Assembly (NCBI GenBank): GCA_013397845.1
Contig: VZTG01003728.1
Coordinates: forward strand, 506,752 to 570,751
Reading direction: 5' to 3'
Source: Melanocharis versteri
Taxonomy: Eukaryota; Chordata; Aves; Passeriformes; Melanocharitidae
DNA: 64,000 nucleotides
Positions 13,801 through 27,079 of the stretch are shown one piece after another. Position numbers and translations under genes: made by a program. The notes beneath the pieces are model-generated. The model worked only from the letters and a program-made list of their open reading frames with translations. It had not been told where the DNA came from and did not search any database. The first letter of the stretch is position 1. The number at the start of each line of letters is the position of its first letter.

Positions 13801-15718
13801 TTCTTTCTCTGACTAGTCAAACTATGAGAAATTGGTTGGCATTGGAAAAAAGTAAGAACACAGCAAGCATATTGCAGTACTTTTCCCTCTAAGTCCCAGG
13901 GACTTGCACTTCCAGGATCTCGGCAGACAAATGTGGTACCTTTGAGTTTAACAGGAACAAGAATTTGTCATTATTTGAACTCATGCTTTGGGGTAATGAT
14001 AATTTTACTTAATGTCTTTTAGTTCTTTTGCAGAGTTCTAGTTCTGTTAATATGAGACAGTGAATAACAGCAGCACATACACTTCTGTCATGCCTTTCGT
14101 GATCCTAATTACCACAATCATCCCCCCTCTTTTAGTAATCTCTTTTTTTGTGTGAAGCATTCTAGTCTATTTACATATTCCTCATCAGGAAATAATTTAA
14201 AACTGACTTTCTCTTTTATCTTGTTTGTACCCTTCCCGTTAACTACCTTGTTTTGCGATGAAAGGAAAACAATGTAAATATTGCTGAAGAACACTAAGTA
14301 CCAAGACAGTCCCCTGCCACTGCTTGCACTTGCTTTTAATTTTTATTATCCCAAGTATTTCAGTACTGTAAGCAAATGTTCCATCTCCATGTCTTGTATA
14401 AAATATGCTGGATAATACAAACTGTAATATAGACCCTTATAGAACCCACATAATAACCCTTCAGTGAGAAAAATTAATCATATATTTCTATTCTTTGTTT
14501 GGTATCTTTTAACTGGCTATTAAAGCTATCCTGAACACAGCCATATTTTATCAAGCATCTTTAGAAAAGGACTTTCTTAAAAGCTTTCAGGAATTGTAAG
14601 CTGCAGTCAAAACTGCAATACCTCTAACTCCCCTACAAGTTCATTTGGGTGTCTCTGGTACAGCTGTGGGACCATGGCTTCATAAGAGGTCCAAGATGTT
14701 CTTCGTTTGTCTCACTGACCAGTATGAACACCTGGTTACCTAAGCAGAACTAAAGATGGCAATCTAACATCCATTCAGGGACATGTCAAATGGGGAAAGG
14801 CTACCATAGCCTTTTTTGCCATGGCCATTCTCTCACAATCCTTGGTGTTGCATAATTACAGCTATCAATATTCCTGGTACACCAGTCTTACAATATCATG
14901 GTTAAATGGAAACAAGCAATCCTGATGACACATACAAATTAGCTAGAATTTGATTCCCTTCAGTGCATTGATGAACCAATAGAGACAAATCAGCAACCAT
15001 AATTTCTGAGCAGCAAATTACTCTCCTACACAGGCTAGTGCTGCAGGCAGTCTTTAGGACTTGTAAAAAGGTTACAGAACATCCTTTCCAATGAGAGTGT
15101 GGGTCTGAAGGAGTCCCTAAAGAACAGCCTCTGCAAAACAGCTTAGAAGATAAACAAGGTTATTGATACTTAACACAATGTTTTGTACTAAAACTGTTGG
15201 CAAAATAACAGGGACATGAAGCTGAAGCTTAAGACATCTCTGTGGCAATGACCTTTTTATTTTAAAGTTCCCCTTTCCTTTTATTTTCTTTTCCTTTCAG
15301 ATTGACTTCTACTTGGCGAGGTGCAGAAAGAGAGGCATAAAGGCTAGTTAGAGCACAGCTGCTCCATTGGACCCAAGGGGGACTCTGGAATAAAGAAATC
15401 AGTCTTGCATTTCTTACCAGCTGGAGCTGAAAGAACTTGTGGGCAAGGAAAATGCATGCAAGAGTTAGGGTCCAAGTGCTGACAAATCAGCGAAATGACA
15501 AAGTTGCAATGAGTGGAGCTGACCCAAGACACTCAACCAGCAGGGCTTGGATTCTGTCTTTTCTGTATTAGTGTACTATAAGCCTAACAGATGCTCTGAG
15601 ACAACACTTTCCAGTAAAGTGTGTCTTGCTTAGGCAGAAAATTCACTTTCTGTGAAGACTGTAGATTGCAAATGCATTTTGTGAGAAATAGATGTGTGCA
15701 AATTAACTTTTTGTGATT

Positions 15719-16085
15719 TCACAGGCTCTGCTGAAGAATCTTATGAGGAGAGGCTGGGGGCCTGTTTAGTCTAGAGAGGAGAAGACTGAGAGGAAAGTTC
15801 AATGACACATATAAATATCTCAAAGGTGGATGCCAAGAGGGTGGTGCCAGACTCTGTTCAGTGGTGTTGGGAGACAAGGAAAGGAGCAATGGCCATAAAC
15901 TAAAACACAAGAAGTTCCACCTCAACATCAGGAAGAACTTCTTTATGTCAAGGGTGGCAGAGCACTGGAACAGGCTGCCCAGGGAGATTGTAGAGTATCC
16001 CTCTACAGAGACATTCAAAACCCATCTGGACATGTTCCTGTGTCACCTGCTCTGGGTGACCCTGATAGGATGGAATAGCAGAACT
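15719..16085 (+). mobile_element. CR1 LINE 3' fragment, plus strand
   Basis: It carries the C-terminal ORF2 landmarks in order: TATAAATATCTCAAAGG, GTGGTGCCAGACTCT, AAGAAGTTCCACCTCAACAT, AGAGCACTGGAACAGGCTGC and a CTGGACATGTTCCTG ending. The frame stays open for 78 codons from 15861 (HLNIRKNFF, VAEHWNRLPREIVE), typical of the CR1 ORF2 tail. The copy is 5'-truncated and lacks the usual terminal TATGATTCT repeats. Confidence 0.88.
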
Positions 16086-19000
16086 TGGGGAAAATAGCCC
16101 AAAATAAGGATTATTCTGGGAGCCTTCTGACAGTATTCCTCCTTTCAGCTAAAATTAAATGCTGCCCCTTCTATTTTCAGTAACACCTGTCTTGCTTTCT
16201 TCTCAGTAGATCACAGTATCTCAACTTGAAAACCAGTATAACTTTTTTTGGTGCTTTTAAACAAGGAAGTATGAACTTAAAACCTGTAAATTTTCTCAGT
16301 GTTTAACATCATGCCTTTGTTGCCTATCAAACTGAAATCACAATAACAAGAATCCTGAATCAAGAAAGTCAATTTTAGTATTGTACCCCTATTCTAAAGA
16401 CAGAGATATTTAAAATATGTACCACAGGTATTATTAAAAGTTTTCCCTAAAGGAAATTGTTCACTGTTTTCTTTAGAGAATGATTACATAAAAGGACTTG
16501 GCAGATGTGACCTACTGAGGTGGTGGTAATTTCCACTGGTTTTGGTAGGCTTGGAAAGCACTCTATTGTGCAATCCTTGACTGATGCAGAAGTCAATCTT
16601 TTTATTAAGTACCTAAAGAGATGAGATCAGGAAAGAATCTGCACAGATTTCATAGTATGCAACACTGGGGGAATGTCTTCTAGATTAGACATTTGAAACT
16701 ATAGAAATAAATATTCTATTTTTAACTAGACTTTCAATTTAATTGCCATATTTTAAATAAAAACATTAGCAACAGTAACACTTGGATGGGATTTCCTGTT
16801 AGCCTAGGAATCATTATGATTTCAAATAGTCACCAAGTGCTATAACTCAGAGGTTTCATAATCCCCTTCTCCTGTTCTGAACACCTACCTCTACTTTTCT
16901 TGAGCCATCTCTACAACCTTACTCTATATGCAGGCAGCCAGCATCCATCTACAATGCTACCATCACTATCCTGACTACTGTATCCTCTAGCTCTTCAAAG
17001 TATTTCTACCTCAGATTTATGTAAAAGCTTTTGAAATAACACTTTTAGGCCCAGTGCACTGTCTCAGTAATTTTTAACTTCTGCACTTGATCACACCAAA
17101 GTCACTGTCAAGTATCATATTTGCAATTTAAATCATCCTAATCACTTATTTTAGCCCACATTTTGTATCAAATTACTTTTGGAGACCTACCCTTAGTTGG
17201 TGAACTTTCTGTGACTGTACAGCACTTACAGAATGCAATTCCACCTTAATGGCATATAAAGGCCACACTCATGTTATTCAACTATGAATATAGAATAATA
17301 GGATCCAATTGAGTGTATTTGTTACTTAACTCTGCTGTTCAAACTACGCTATTTATCTGTTATAAAATCTACTTAAGGAAACCATTAATTGAGATGCTAT
17401 ATCTATTGTGCAATTACATTTTTTAAAATTTTCCAGTACTCAAAAGAATAAGTAATATAATATCTTTGTTTATCTCATATGAAACAGAACACCTTTTACA
17501 GAAGTATTTAAAATTAGCTTGTTAACTTTTCCATGTATTAAAAATCTGAATGGGAAAAGAATTGCTTTCCTTCTTGAATAGCATTTCCATTTTACCATTA
17601 ACCTATCCTTGACCAAACAGAGCATACCATATAGAGAGCAATACCATAAGCAATGTTTATGAAACAAATGGGAATTCTGTTGATTATTTTATTGGAAAAA
17701 AAAAAATACAGTGCAATACAAGGGCAAACTACTCTGGAGCAATTTTCGTCAGCTTAAAGCCCATAAATGCTGCAGTGCTGAGGTTTCTTTCTTTTTGTAG
17801 AAGAACTCAAAAGCTATGGTTAGTTGTATTATTAAAGATAATTCTACATTCCCCATGCAAAATCTCATATGAAAGAAGACTCACATATAGATTACCAAAT
17901 GTATTTGGCTTAGTGAATCAGTTCAGGAAAAAAAGTAAGGGAAAAGAGAAAGTGCTTGATTTTATCTAGCAGCCCTGCAATGTTCAGAAAATCTAAACTG
18001 GTTAAACTGATAAATCTTGTACATAATCTAAACTTTCTAACAGCCATCTTTCTCTGGTCATATCCCAATCTAGTTCTGAGGTCTGACTTTATCTAGTATC
18101 TCTATTGAGTGATTTACTATTCAAGGTTTACTATTTTTATATCTGTAGTATTAAAATGATATTGTGGAAGAGGTTTTGTCTCAATGAAAGCTGGAATCAT
18201 ATGAAAAGAGCTCCTAGATTCTCAGTGAACACTGGACCTGCTGGATATGAAGGTGAAAGAGCATATTAATTTCTAATATGGCTACAGAATTTCTTCCTTG
18301 ACAATGCAGTATTGTATTGCAGTATTTGACAGTGCACTCTTATACAGAGGTGGTTATTGTCACATTCAAATTTGCAAGACTTCATTGCTTTCTAAGCACT
18401 GTAGTCATATCCCTTTTCACCTCAGTCACTCTACTCATGTACCCACCCTATTCCTCTTCCCATTCTTTACATTTGACTTCTGAAATTCTAACATCTTATT
18501 AGGCTATTACCTTCTTAATTAAAAGAAAATTAATCTAAGTACCCTCTTTATCTCTTCATATCTCAGTGGTATCAGGGCTTGCTTTTGCAATGGAATCTCA
18601 TATGGTGTCAGAAGACTTTTGCTGCCACTATTCTCAGTCTTTTAAGCCTGTTAAGTTCCTAGGAGCCTCCTGAGCCAGAGAACACAAGCAATTATGAAAA
18701 CCAAATATTGAATTTTAGGTGTTGCCAAGCACAAATTAAATATAAGGCCAAATAAACAATCCAGGAAAAAAATACTACATATTTGCATTTTGAATGCACA
18801 CAAACTTGCAGTAGTTTTTATTGAAACAAAAAGTCAGAAGACAGAGACATGGCAGCAACACTTCTATTTAGGAATGCAAAGACAAAGTTTCAGACAGCTT
18901 TGAGATTTGTGTGTCTTATTAACTAGACCTAACCATGTTCCCATTTAGTGTGGGACTTTTAGGCTACCCTTTGGAGACACATAATTCCAGCATTCAAAAT

Positions 19001-20292
19001 TACCTTTGTTGAACAATATGCCAAATTTTCAGGTGGCACAATACTGAAACTGTATGACCTCTCTTTCTTTTAATCTTTCTTTTATTTCTAATTATGTATG
19101 CTTTGTACAATGCTTAGCATTGTAGCTTTTCATACTTATGAAAAGCATAATTCATATAACACTACAAAGCATAAAGGAACTATGTCACATACATAATATA
19201 TATTAAAATAAACCAATAAGCCCAGCCTTAACACTCATATTAAATTAACTCCTTTTAGAGAAAATAAATAGACATCTTTGTCCTGCCAACAGCTTCCTCT
19301 CTGAGTAATACCAAAGATAATCTACCAGTCCTCAAACTTCTCAAGTCCGCTATTTTTGATAGCCAGGAACATTTCTTGGTATTTTCAGTATCAAACCGTG
19401 ACCTTAAATGACATAGTTTTATAAGTGGAGTACCAGAATTTATCAAATTTCACCTTTACAAAGGCCTGGGTACACTTACAAAAGGAATATAAAATGGAAG
19501 TCCTGTTTTATTTTTTTCACATACTCTTAGAAGCAACCTATTCTTACAAACAGGAAAAGTATATCTGCTAGCAAGACTCAGCACCATAAAAAGTATATAC
19601 AATAACTATATAAGTAAATGCACATGAGGCCTGGTGAAGAAAGGCCATTAGACTGAAAACAGGGAAGTATGGGTAAACAATGAATCCTGCATTTAGGTGG
19701 TCAAGCTCAAATGTTGTTCAGTTAACAATCAATTAATCATGAAAATGTTTAAGTGTTAAAGTAGCAACAAGAGGACTAGGCTTTCTTCATACAATAAAGA
19801 GAAAATGAAACTAAAACACCCATACACATTACTCCATTTTGTATGTATTAAACAAGCAATATGGAATAATACATATTATTTGAAACTTTCTGTATTGCTT
19901 CTTTCATAAAAGACTGATTCTGATTTTTTTTGAGAGGTCTTTATTGACCACACTCAGAGCTAGTAACTTTTTAATTAGAGTAATTTTCTTTATTTCACTA
20001 TGCAGAGAGAAGTTTTTCCTAAGGAGGAAGCTACATACAATTATCCTGATAATGTGCACAGAATTAAAGATTCAAAAAATAAATTAAAAGATACATACAC
20101 AATTGTCTTTTTACAGTTTGAAGTTTATCTTTAGATTCAGAGCACTGTGAATGAATCACCCACGAGAATTTAACTCAGCTCTACTTTAAGAATCACCCGT
20201 CTGTTTGCCAATGGCATATATTAATCAGAGTCTTATTTTCAAATATTACACTTGAGACTGAATGATATTTAGGCAAAAATTAAAAATCTTAC

Positions 20293-20418
20293 CTTCAAAA
20301 ACTCGGAATGCTTTCTTGCAGCTTGGTAGAGGCCATTTAGCAGAATTGGATTTTTGAAAATTTTCCTTCAGATTCAAATATTCCATAGGAAAAAAAGATC
20401 TGGTAGAGTTATTCAGAT
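20293..20418 (-). CDS. RNF180: RNF180 exon downstream of the RING
   Basis: This 126-nt exon (phase 1 in, phase 1 out) has acceptor TTATTGTAG|AT and donor GAAG|GTAAGA. Spliced to the RING exon it continues as QTDLNNSTRSFF, then EYLNLKENFQKSNSAK and WPLPSCKKAFRVFEG. The stretch QKSNSAKWPLPSC is strongly conserved in vertebrate RNF180 and links the RING to the C-terminal membrane tail. No known domain is assigned to this linker. The two split Asp and Gly codons are rebuilt correctly at the junctions with the neighbouring exons, which supports the exact boundaries. The exon sits alone between introns of about 4.6 and 16.3 kb. Confidence 0.93.
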
Positions 20419-22871
20419 CTACAATAATTAAGGGGAAAGAATGCATACATCAATGCTCTAAATAAAGTGATAATTTGCATAAGTTTATACAAAATAAAAA
20501 TGCTGTATCGACTGTGTAATCCTTTTTCTGATTATAACATACAATTTTTTTTTTAAATCACATTTACCCAAGTATTTCCATATATAGCAAGACCAAGTCT
20601 TAAACATTCTGTTTCTTTGGGAAAAAAATTAGAAAAGATGATGTCAAGTTCTGGCAAAATTATGATCAAAAAGAAACCAAGCTATTTAACTTACAAAACT
20701 ATGATGACCTCTATGAATAGAAATTATAGCGATAAAAATGACTGTGGTACTAATTCTCAGTTCATACTGGTTTTTGTTTAACACTACCATTCAGTAATAG
20801 TCAGTAATGCAAAGAAAGGGGAAGAGTCTGAAATTTTTTTTGTGATTTTTAAAAATACTATGGATTAACAGGAACTAAGAAAACATTTGTAGGATGATTC
20901 ACGACACATTGGAGGAGTTGGTATTATGTACTAATCTCAAGAAATCAACATCTTCTCGGGGTATAATTTGGGGAAATACCTACATGATTGCAACTAAAAC
21001 CTGCCAAACTAATCTACCCACAGCAACACAATGGAAAACAATTTAAAATCAACAATATTTTCCTACCATAGAATTAATCTGCTGATAACAAACAGGGTTG
21101 CTAACCGAGTAGTTAACAGGAAAAACTGCAATCTCCTGCCCATCAAACCCCTGCCCAATTTGTGTCTCCAAACCAAGATGTCTCCAGACAAATATTAATA
21201 GTAGCTGGCACCATAATTATTTCTGTACCTCCAAAGTAAGAAAAGAGATTCAGGGTTTTTTTGAGAAGGCTTGTGTTTTATTACTTTATGAGGTCCAATG
21301 TAATAGAACATACTTTTCTAATAATAAATATTTTATGAAAGGATAAAATCTTTTTCTCTGGCAAATTTAAGAAAGCTAGGCTTTTTGTGAGCAGGCTCCA
21401 AAAAGAAGAAAAATTCCAAATACTCTTTGGTTCCAGTAGCTTTTTCTGTGTAAGAGGAAGACATTAGCAGATTTGAAGTAAAAACCCCATGCTGGTCTTA
21501 TTCTAAAAATTATCCTTTATTTCATCATATCACAACGCAGGTGGAGTGAGGCTACACAATACATGAAGATCACAGAAATCTTCAAACCCTCTATCTTGTT
21601 ATGTGAAAATAGAGCTAGTGCACATGTAAACTGCTGTCACTGAAGGAAAAAAGGGCCATTTTCTCTCCTAAATGTAAAATGAACAAACTGTGCATTTTTC
21701 ACTAGTGTTTTTTAAATTTTTATGAAAGAGCTTTATATGCTACTGAACATATTTGGATTAAGTACTATTCAGATTCAGGCTTCTGATGAGACTCTGCTTG
21801 CCTCTCACAGCATAGACAGAGAACATTTTAATTTCCTGCTACAGTCCATGGAAATCAACACAGTTCTTTCAATTTTATCCAAATTTAAATACTGAAACCT
21901 CTGGTGAGGCATCTAATTCCTGTTTTTCGGAAAAGGCAGTGGTGACAAGTGGCTCCTAGAAGGCTGCTTGGCTAGGCTTTCAATGAAAGGTCCCCTCAGG
22001 CTGGCCAGGTCAGCTGTCTCTCCATACACACATGACCCTCTTTCCCTGCCACGTGCCTGGACCTCCCTTGCACAACCACCACCCTGAATCTGCATTTCTC
22101 CAAAGTGGTGGATTTATTGCACCTGAGCGTCAGACCTCGCCTTTCTTGGAAACAAAGTAGATAACCTTTATATGAACGGAAGCGTAGAAGATCACTCTTT
22201 CCCAGTAAGTGAAGCACTTAAAAGATACTTGTAACTTGGAAAGTTATTGGGTGCAATCAGCTCAAAAGCTGTTTTCTTAGGTGTATCCCGGGCATGCTAT
22301 CATCCGATCAGATGTGAGTTTATCCTGATGGGAGAAGGGCTTCTAAGAAAGCCTTTAAGAAAGATGGGAACGCATGGTAAACACCATCAGAGCAATCTAT
22401 CTGGACTGGAACTCACGCTTAAAGCTGTGAAAATGGCAGCTGATCAAGGCAGCTGGCCAGAGGAAGTATCCTCGTGGCTCAAAAATTGCTTTGTAGATCT
22501 CAATTATAACTGTTTTTCTCCATAATTGATAGATAATTGACCTCTTAGCCTTTTTTTTTTTACACCTTACATGCATCCTTCTGTTACAGTTATGTTCAGT
22601 CTGCAAAACTGTACAAACTAAAAAGTGAACTTCTGAATATATCCTTAATTGTTTTTATTTTTGATACATCTTTGTAAAATAAATGCACATATACATACGG
22701 AAAGCTGCAGAAAGCACCCAAAATAAATTAGTGAGGGAAATAAGACATCCCAACTGCAGCATTAGAGAAGTATGTAAAGACTACTAGCAACTTTGCTTTG
22801 CTGCCTGCACAAACCTATAGCAGCAGTGACTTCAGCATAACTTTTAAAAGGCTTAATAACTCTCCTGAGAG

Positions 22872-22888
22872 AAAAAAAAAAAAAAAAA
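22872..22888 (+). repeat. A17 homopolymer
   Basis: A run of 17 A bases with no LINE or processed-gene body attached upstream that I can recognise. Confidence 0.95.
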
Positions 22889-23304
22889 TTACTATGCTTT
22901 ACATTGCTCTGGCACCATCCATCTTCTTAATGTGCTGATTTTACAAATTTCTCTAAGGATACGATATCATCATCAATACCCCTTGGTTCATTTAAAAGTT
23001 GTTCAGTATGTCATGCACTAGAAAATTTCAAAACATTTTTCTTAATATATATAATAAAACAAAGCTAAATTAGCATACCTGTTTTTAAATATATTACTAA
23101 GTCAAGCATATATTGCTATATACTGAATGGCAATATACAAATAGCTGCTGATTTATCTCATCTGAAGTTGTTAATACAAAACATCTTATACACTGTTATG
23201 GTTCTCTATGTATAGTAGACTCTATTTACATATCTATGACACCATATTTCTTCCTTATATAAATACTTTTCCTCAAAAAAGCTACATACCTATTCAATAT
23301 TTTA

Positions 23305-23600
23305 ACAGAGTGGGTAAGGTTGAATGGGATGTCTTGAGAACAACTAGTCCAACCTGCTCAAGCAAGGGTCAGCTGCACAGGTGCCCAGAACCATGTCCAG
23401 CTGGGTTTTGATGGGTATTCCACAGCCTCTCTGACCAGCCTGTTTGACCACCTTCACAAGAAAAAAAGTGTTTTCTTGTGCTCAGATGGGATCTTATGTG
23501 TTTCAATTTGTTCCCAATGCCTCTTGTGCTGGCAGTGAGCACCACTCAGAAGAATCTCGCTCCTTCTTCTTCATTCCCTCCCACCGGGCATTTTTACACA
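23305..23600 (-). mobile_element. CR1 LINE 3' fragment, minus strand
   Basis: The reverse complement shows the CR1 3' end. On the plus strand one sees ACTAGTCCAACCTGCTC, AGGTGCCCAGAACCATGTCC and CTGTTTGACCACCTTCACA, then GTGCTGGCAGTGAGCACCAC. It is old, short and 5'-truncated, and it lies in the 4.6-kb RNF180 intron. Confidence 0.8.
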
Positions 23601-24998
23601 TTGTATATTAAGTACTTAAAGGCTACAAATAATTCTGGTAATATTTCACTTAGATGACTGTAACATGTTGAAAAGTTTTGCAAATACATTTTAGGAAGCA
23701 TCTTCATTCTCCCTTTGTGCTCTCACAGTAGTAATTTTCTGCAGCAAATCTGCTAAATTGCTTTTTTAAAATTTAAATAGCCCTAGAAAAACCTAACTCT
23801 TTATCACTGAAACACACTTCATCTGTACATCAAATTGGAGGGAGCATCAAACATTAGGGAAATGAAATGAGAACAGCTTGAAATCTCTATACACCAGACA
23901 GGCAGGGGGTTGAGAGTGCTCAGGCTGCAGCTTTCCACCCATTTTCTCTGCTGCAGTGCAGTCAGAGCAGGGATAGCCAGTCTCTATCCCTGACCACCAG
24001 CAGCTGTTCAGTGAATCATCTTGGGGCAATAGGTTCATCTGAAAAAGGCCTCCTTTCCACCCAAATTAATTCTTATTTATCACAGTCTGTCCCTCAAACT
24101 GACCTGCCATCAACTCCTACAAAGTTATGCCTGTACACAACGAGAAACAGAAGGTGGGCAGCTCTGCTGATCAATGTGAAATCATACTTCAGTCTGCATC
24201 CCTAACCTGTCATCATCACAGCACTCACAACAGCTTAAAGAGGATCACTGCAAGATCTCTGTAGCATCTAAAATGAAACAAACACTCCTCATGGATGAGT
24301 CATTTCCATTACTTTGTGATCTGTCTATGCACAGTTTTAAGTGCTGTAAATGACCTAACTCCAGACACCATAGTGCAATTTCATCAATGGTACTTGAATC
24401 TACCGTGTAAGCGTTGGACATAAAAGACTGACTCACACTGTTCCAGATATTCTATCTGCAGGACTACTTACCCTCTTCTATTTCTATACACAACCTGACA
24501 CCAAACATCCCCTACCCACCATATTTTCCTACTCTCAAGAGTAAGGAACACTTGAGATGAGGCTAAAAGAGGCCAGGATGGGAGAATTTAAGAAAATTAT
24601 CAAGGGTTCAGCCAGCCTTTATTTTCACTTGTGTCCAAATTTAATGTCATAAATGAAAAGAGCATTTTTTGTGCGCCACTAAGTGAGCAATTTTAAAATA
24701 CTTTTCCAGTAGGATAGTTTGAGAAATGTTTATTATGTTTGGAGCCTGTTATTATTCAGGAAGAAGAAACAAAAGAAATATAAAATACCAGAATTTCACT
24801 TCTAAAATAAAAAGTTTAGAAGTATGTGTCCCGAATAGCTTCTTGACACTGAAGAGAACCTGCATGGAATGGTCTTAGGAGGAGTTAAATGGAAAGAAAA
24901 TCTCACAGTGGATTAGCATTACCAAAATTTGCTCTGAATGCATACAGGAAGGAAAACTACAAATATTTTTCAATGTGTCAAAACTCTCATTTTTATAC

Positions 24999-25224
24999 CT
25001 GTTTGGAAAAAGACTCTGGCAATTGTAGTGCGACACAGTGGACATGGAGTGCTGGCTGGATTGTCTTTGGCAAGCATCCTTAAGCAAGGTTCACAAAAGA
25101 TATGGTGGCATGGATAGCACATGTAAGGGTTGAAATAAACATCCAGACACACAGCACAGAGATAGCTTTCTTTATCTCCTCTGAGTTCATGCTCATCATC
25201 TGTGTGCAGGTTATCATTTGCAGG
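24999..25224 (-). CDS. RNF180: RNF180 RING-finger exon
   Basis: This 226-nt exon encodes the catalytic RING domain. Its acceptor is TTCTTGCAG|CCT (phase 0) and its donor is ACAG|GTATAA (phase 1). About 20 acidic and polar residues precede the finger. The C3HC4 zinc ligands run from CAVC (first Cys codon 25156-25158) through PCHHIFCEPC to CPLC (last Cys codon 25033-25035). The spacing C-x2-C, C-x-H-x2-C-x2-C, C-x2-C fits a cross-brace RING that recruits an E2 enzyme. The block from YLCAVCLDVYFNPY to the final CPLC is nearly the same as in mammalian RNF180, so the domain appears intact. The upstream exon also ends in phase 0, so the two join in frame directly. A short extra exon between them, as the longer mammalian spacer may suggest, was not found. 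Confidence 0.95.
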
Positions 25225-25791
25225 CTGCAAGAAGAAAAAGAGAACAGATTTTCACATTCAGCTCATAATTATTTTTGATAAACCAATTGTCTCAAAGGTC
25301 ACTTTCAGAAATGCTTAAGAAGATGGTACACACAGGTGATATTCTTAAATTTAATATAGGTTACTTTTAACAAGATGATGAAACCTAAAATAGGAATGTC
25401 AGAAAAAGTCCTCTGTGGGAAAGAAGAAAAATCAAAAGACAGTGAAAGAAGAAAGTAACAAAACCAAAAAGGCTGAGTAAAACTGTACTATGAGAAAAGA
25501 TTTCTTCTTTTGAAATGAATTTTAACAATTTATATGTAACTGCATTAAAAAAGTCATAGAAACATAGAATGGTGTGGGTTGAAAGGACGTTAAAGATCAT
25601 CTAGTTCCTGCCCTCTTGCCATGTGCAGGACACCTTTCACTAGATCATGTTGATCAGAGCTCCATCCAACCTGGCCTTGAATATTTCCAGTAATGGTGCA
25701 TCCACGACTTCTCTGGGCAACCTGTTCCAGTGCCTCACCACCTTCACAATAAAGAATTATTACCTAATATCTAATCTAAACTTACCCTCTT

Positions 25792-26032
25792 GCAGTCTGA
25801 AGTCATCTCCCCTTCTTTTATCATTACATGCCCTTGTAAATAGTCTCTCTCCATCATTCTTGTAGGCTCCCTTCAGGTACTGGAAGGCCACAATTACATC
25901 ACCCTTAAGCCTTCTCTTTTCCAGGCTGAACAACCACATACTCAGTCTTTCCTCACAAGAGAGGCCTCCATCCCTCTGATTATTTTTCTGGCCCTCGTCT
26001 GAACCTGCTCTAATAGGTCCATGTCCTTCCTG
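25792..26032. repeat. first copy of 241-bp near-identical tandem duplication
   Basis: It begins GCAGTCTGAAGTCATC and ends GTCCTTCCTG, immediately before the N. By eye it differs from the second copy at two positions (CCTTAAGCC against CCTTACGCC, and GAACAACC against GAACATCC). Confidence 0.95.
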
Positions 26033-26033
26033 N
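26033..26033. other. single-N assembly join
   Basis: This is the only ambiguous base in the window. It lies exactly between the two 241-bp copies, as expected of a placeholder gap where overlapping ends were not merged. Confidence 0.9.
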
Positions 26034-26274
26034 GCAGTCTGAAGTCATCTCCCCTTCTTTTATCATTACATGCCCTTGTAAATAGTCTCTCTCCATCATT
26101 CTTGTAGGCTCCCTTCAGGTACTGGAAGGCCACAATTACATCACCCTTACGCCTTCTCTTTTCCAGGCTGAACATCCACATACTCAGTCTTTCCTCACAA
26201 GAGAGGCCTCCATCCCTCTGATTATTTTTCTGGCCCTCGTCTGAACCTGCTCTAATAGGTCCATGTCCTTCCTG
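26034..26274. repeat. second copy of the 241-bp tandem duplication
   Basis: It starts right after the N with the same GCAGTCTGAAGTCATC. It continues past the copied unit into unique CR1 sequence (TGCTGGGACTCC), whereas the first copy stops at the N. This is what an unmerged contig overlap looks like. Confidence 0.95.
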
Positions 26275-27079
26275 TGCTGGGACTCCAGAGCTGATGCAGC
26301 ACTGCAGGTGGGGTCTCAGCAGAGCAGAGCAGAGAGGCAGAATCCCCTCCCTGGCCCTGCTGCCCACGCTGCTCTGGATGCAGCCCAGGACACGTTTGGC
26401 TCTCTGGGCTGGGAGTGCCCATGGCTGGGTCATGTCCAGCCTCTCACCCACCAGCACCACCAAGTCCTTCTGGGCAGGGCTGCTCTTGATCCCTTCATGC
26501 CTCAGCCTGTACTGATATCAGGGCTTGCTCCAAGCAGCTGTAGCACATTTCGCTTGGTCTCATTAAACCTCATGGAATTCCTGTACACCCACTTTTTGAG
26601 CTTGTCCATGTTCCTCTGGATGGCATCCCATCCTTCAGATGTGAAAATACCTTTACTTTGCCAAGAAAGGCAAAACAAAATAAACATCTCTAAAAATAAA
26701 CTGTGGATTTTTCTGCCTTTGAAAAGTAATTTGTGAAGGGCATGTTCCAGCAAGAATGAGTTCGAAACAAGCCACAACTTTATTACTACAAAGCACAATA
26801 TAAACCTTAGAGTAGAAAGTCTAGGAACTCCTGACATCTTTGGTAACTGCTTTCTTTTGTCAGCACATGCGCTTCAAATTTCCTTTCATGGATATATTTG
26901 TAGGAAAACATAGCTGGACTTCCCAAATGGTGCGCATCCCATATGAATGTAACAACTTGTGTATATTGCCATGTTCCTGCTTTGCTCTTGTAAGATGACT
27001 AAACCTTTCCAAGTAATCTGAAGATCTGCTATTAATGGCACCCAGGGTTCTTGGCTGTTGTGGTTAGGAATGGTACTCC

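Larger units (their letters stand above)
4023..20292 (-). other. RNF180: RNF180 last coding intron (about 16.3 kb)
   Basis: The intron is bounded by donor GTAAGA at 20292 and the tandem acceptor at 4017-4022. It contains antisense CR1 pieces at 6700-7850 and a plus-strand CR1 piece at 15719-16085. The rest is AT-rich sequence in which I recognise nothing: no further exon, RNA gene or long tandem array. A C/T-rich stretch at 8090-8600 is compositional only. Confidence 0.8.
20419..24998 (-). other. RNF180: RNF180 intron between RING exon and following exon (about 4.6 kb)
   Basis: The intron has donor GTATAA and acceptor TTATTGTAG on the minus strand. It holds a CR1 3' fragment at 23305-23600, a 17-base A run at 22872-22888, and a less AT-rich unexplained patch at about 21930-22480. 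Nothing else is recognised. Confidence 0.8.
25553..26640 (-). mobile_element. CR1 LINE 3' fragment, minus strand, with internal duplication
   Basis: The 3' terminus at 25553 has the CR1-type repeat (GTCATAGAAACATAGAATGG on the plus strand), followed by AGATCATCTAGTTCC and the ORF2 tail in reverse. The minus-strand frame encodes ARKIIRGMEASL and LPLCSALLRPHLQCC, matching CR1 ORF2. It is truncated at about 26640 after GGATGGCATCCC. A 241-bp part occurs twice in tandem across an N at 26033, so the true element is probably about 240 bp shorter. Confidence 0.9.

Noticed and set aside
26263..26736. 157-codon plus-strand open frame
   Set aside because: It is the antisense shadow of CR1 ORF2 sequence.
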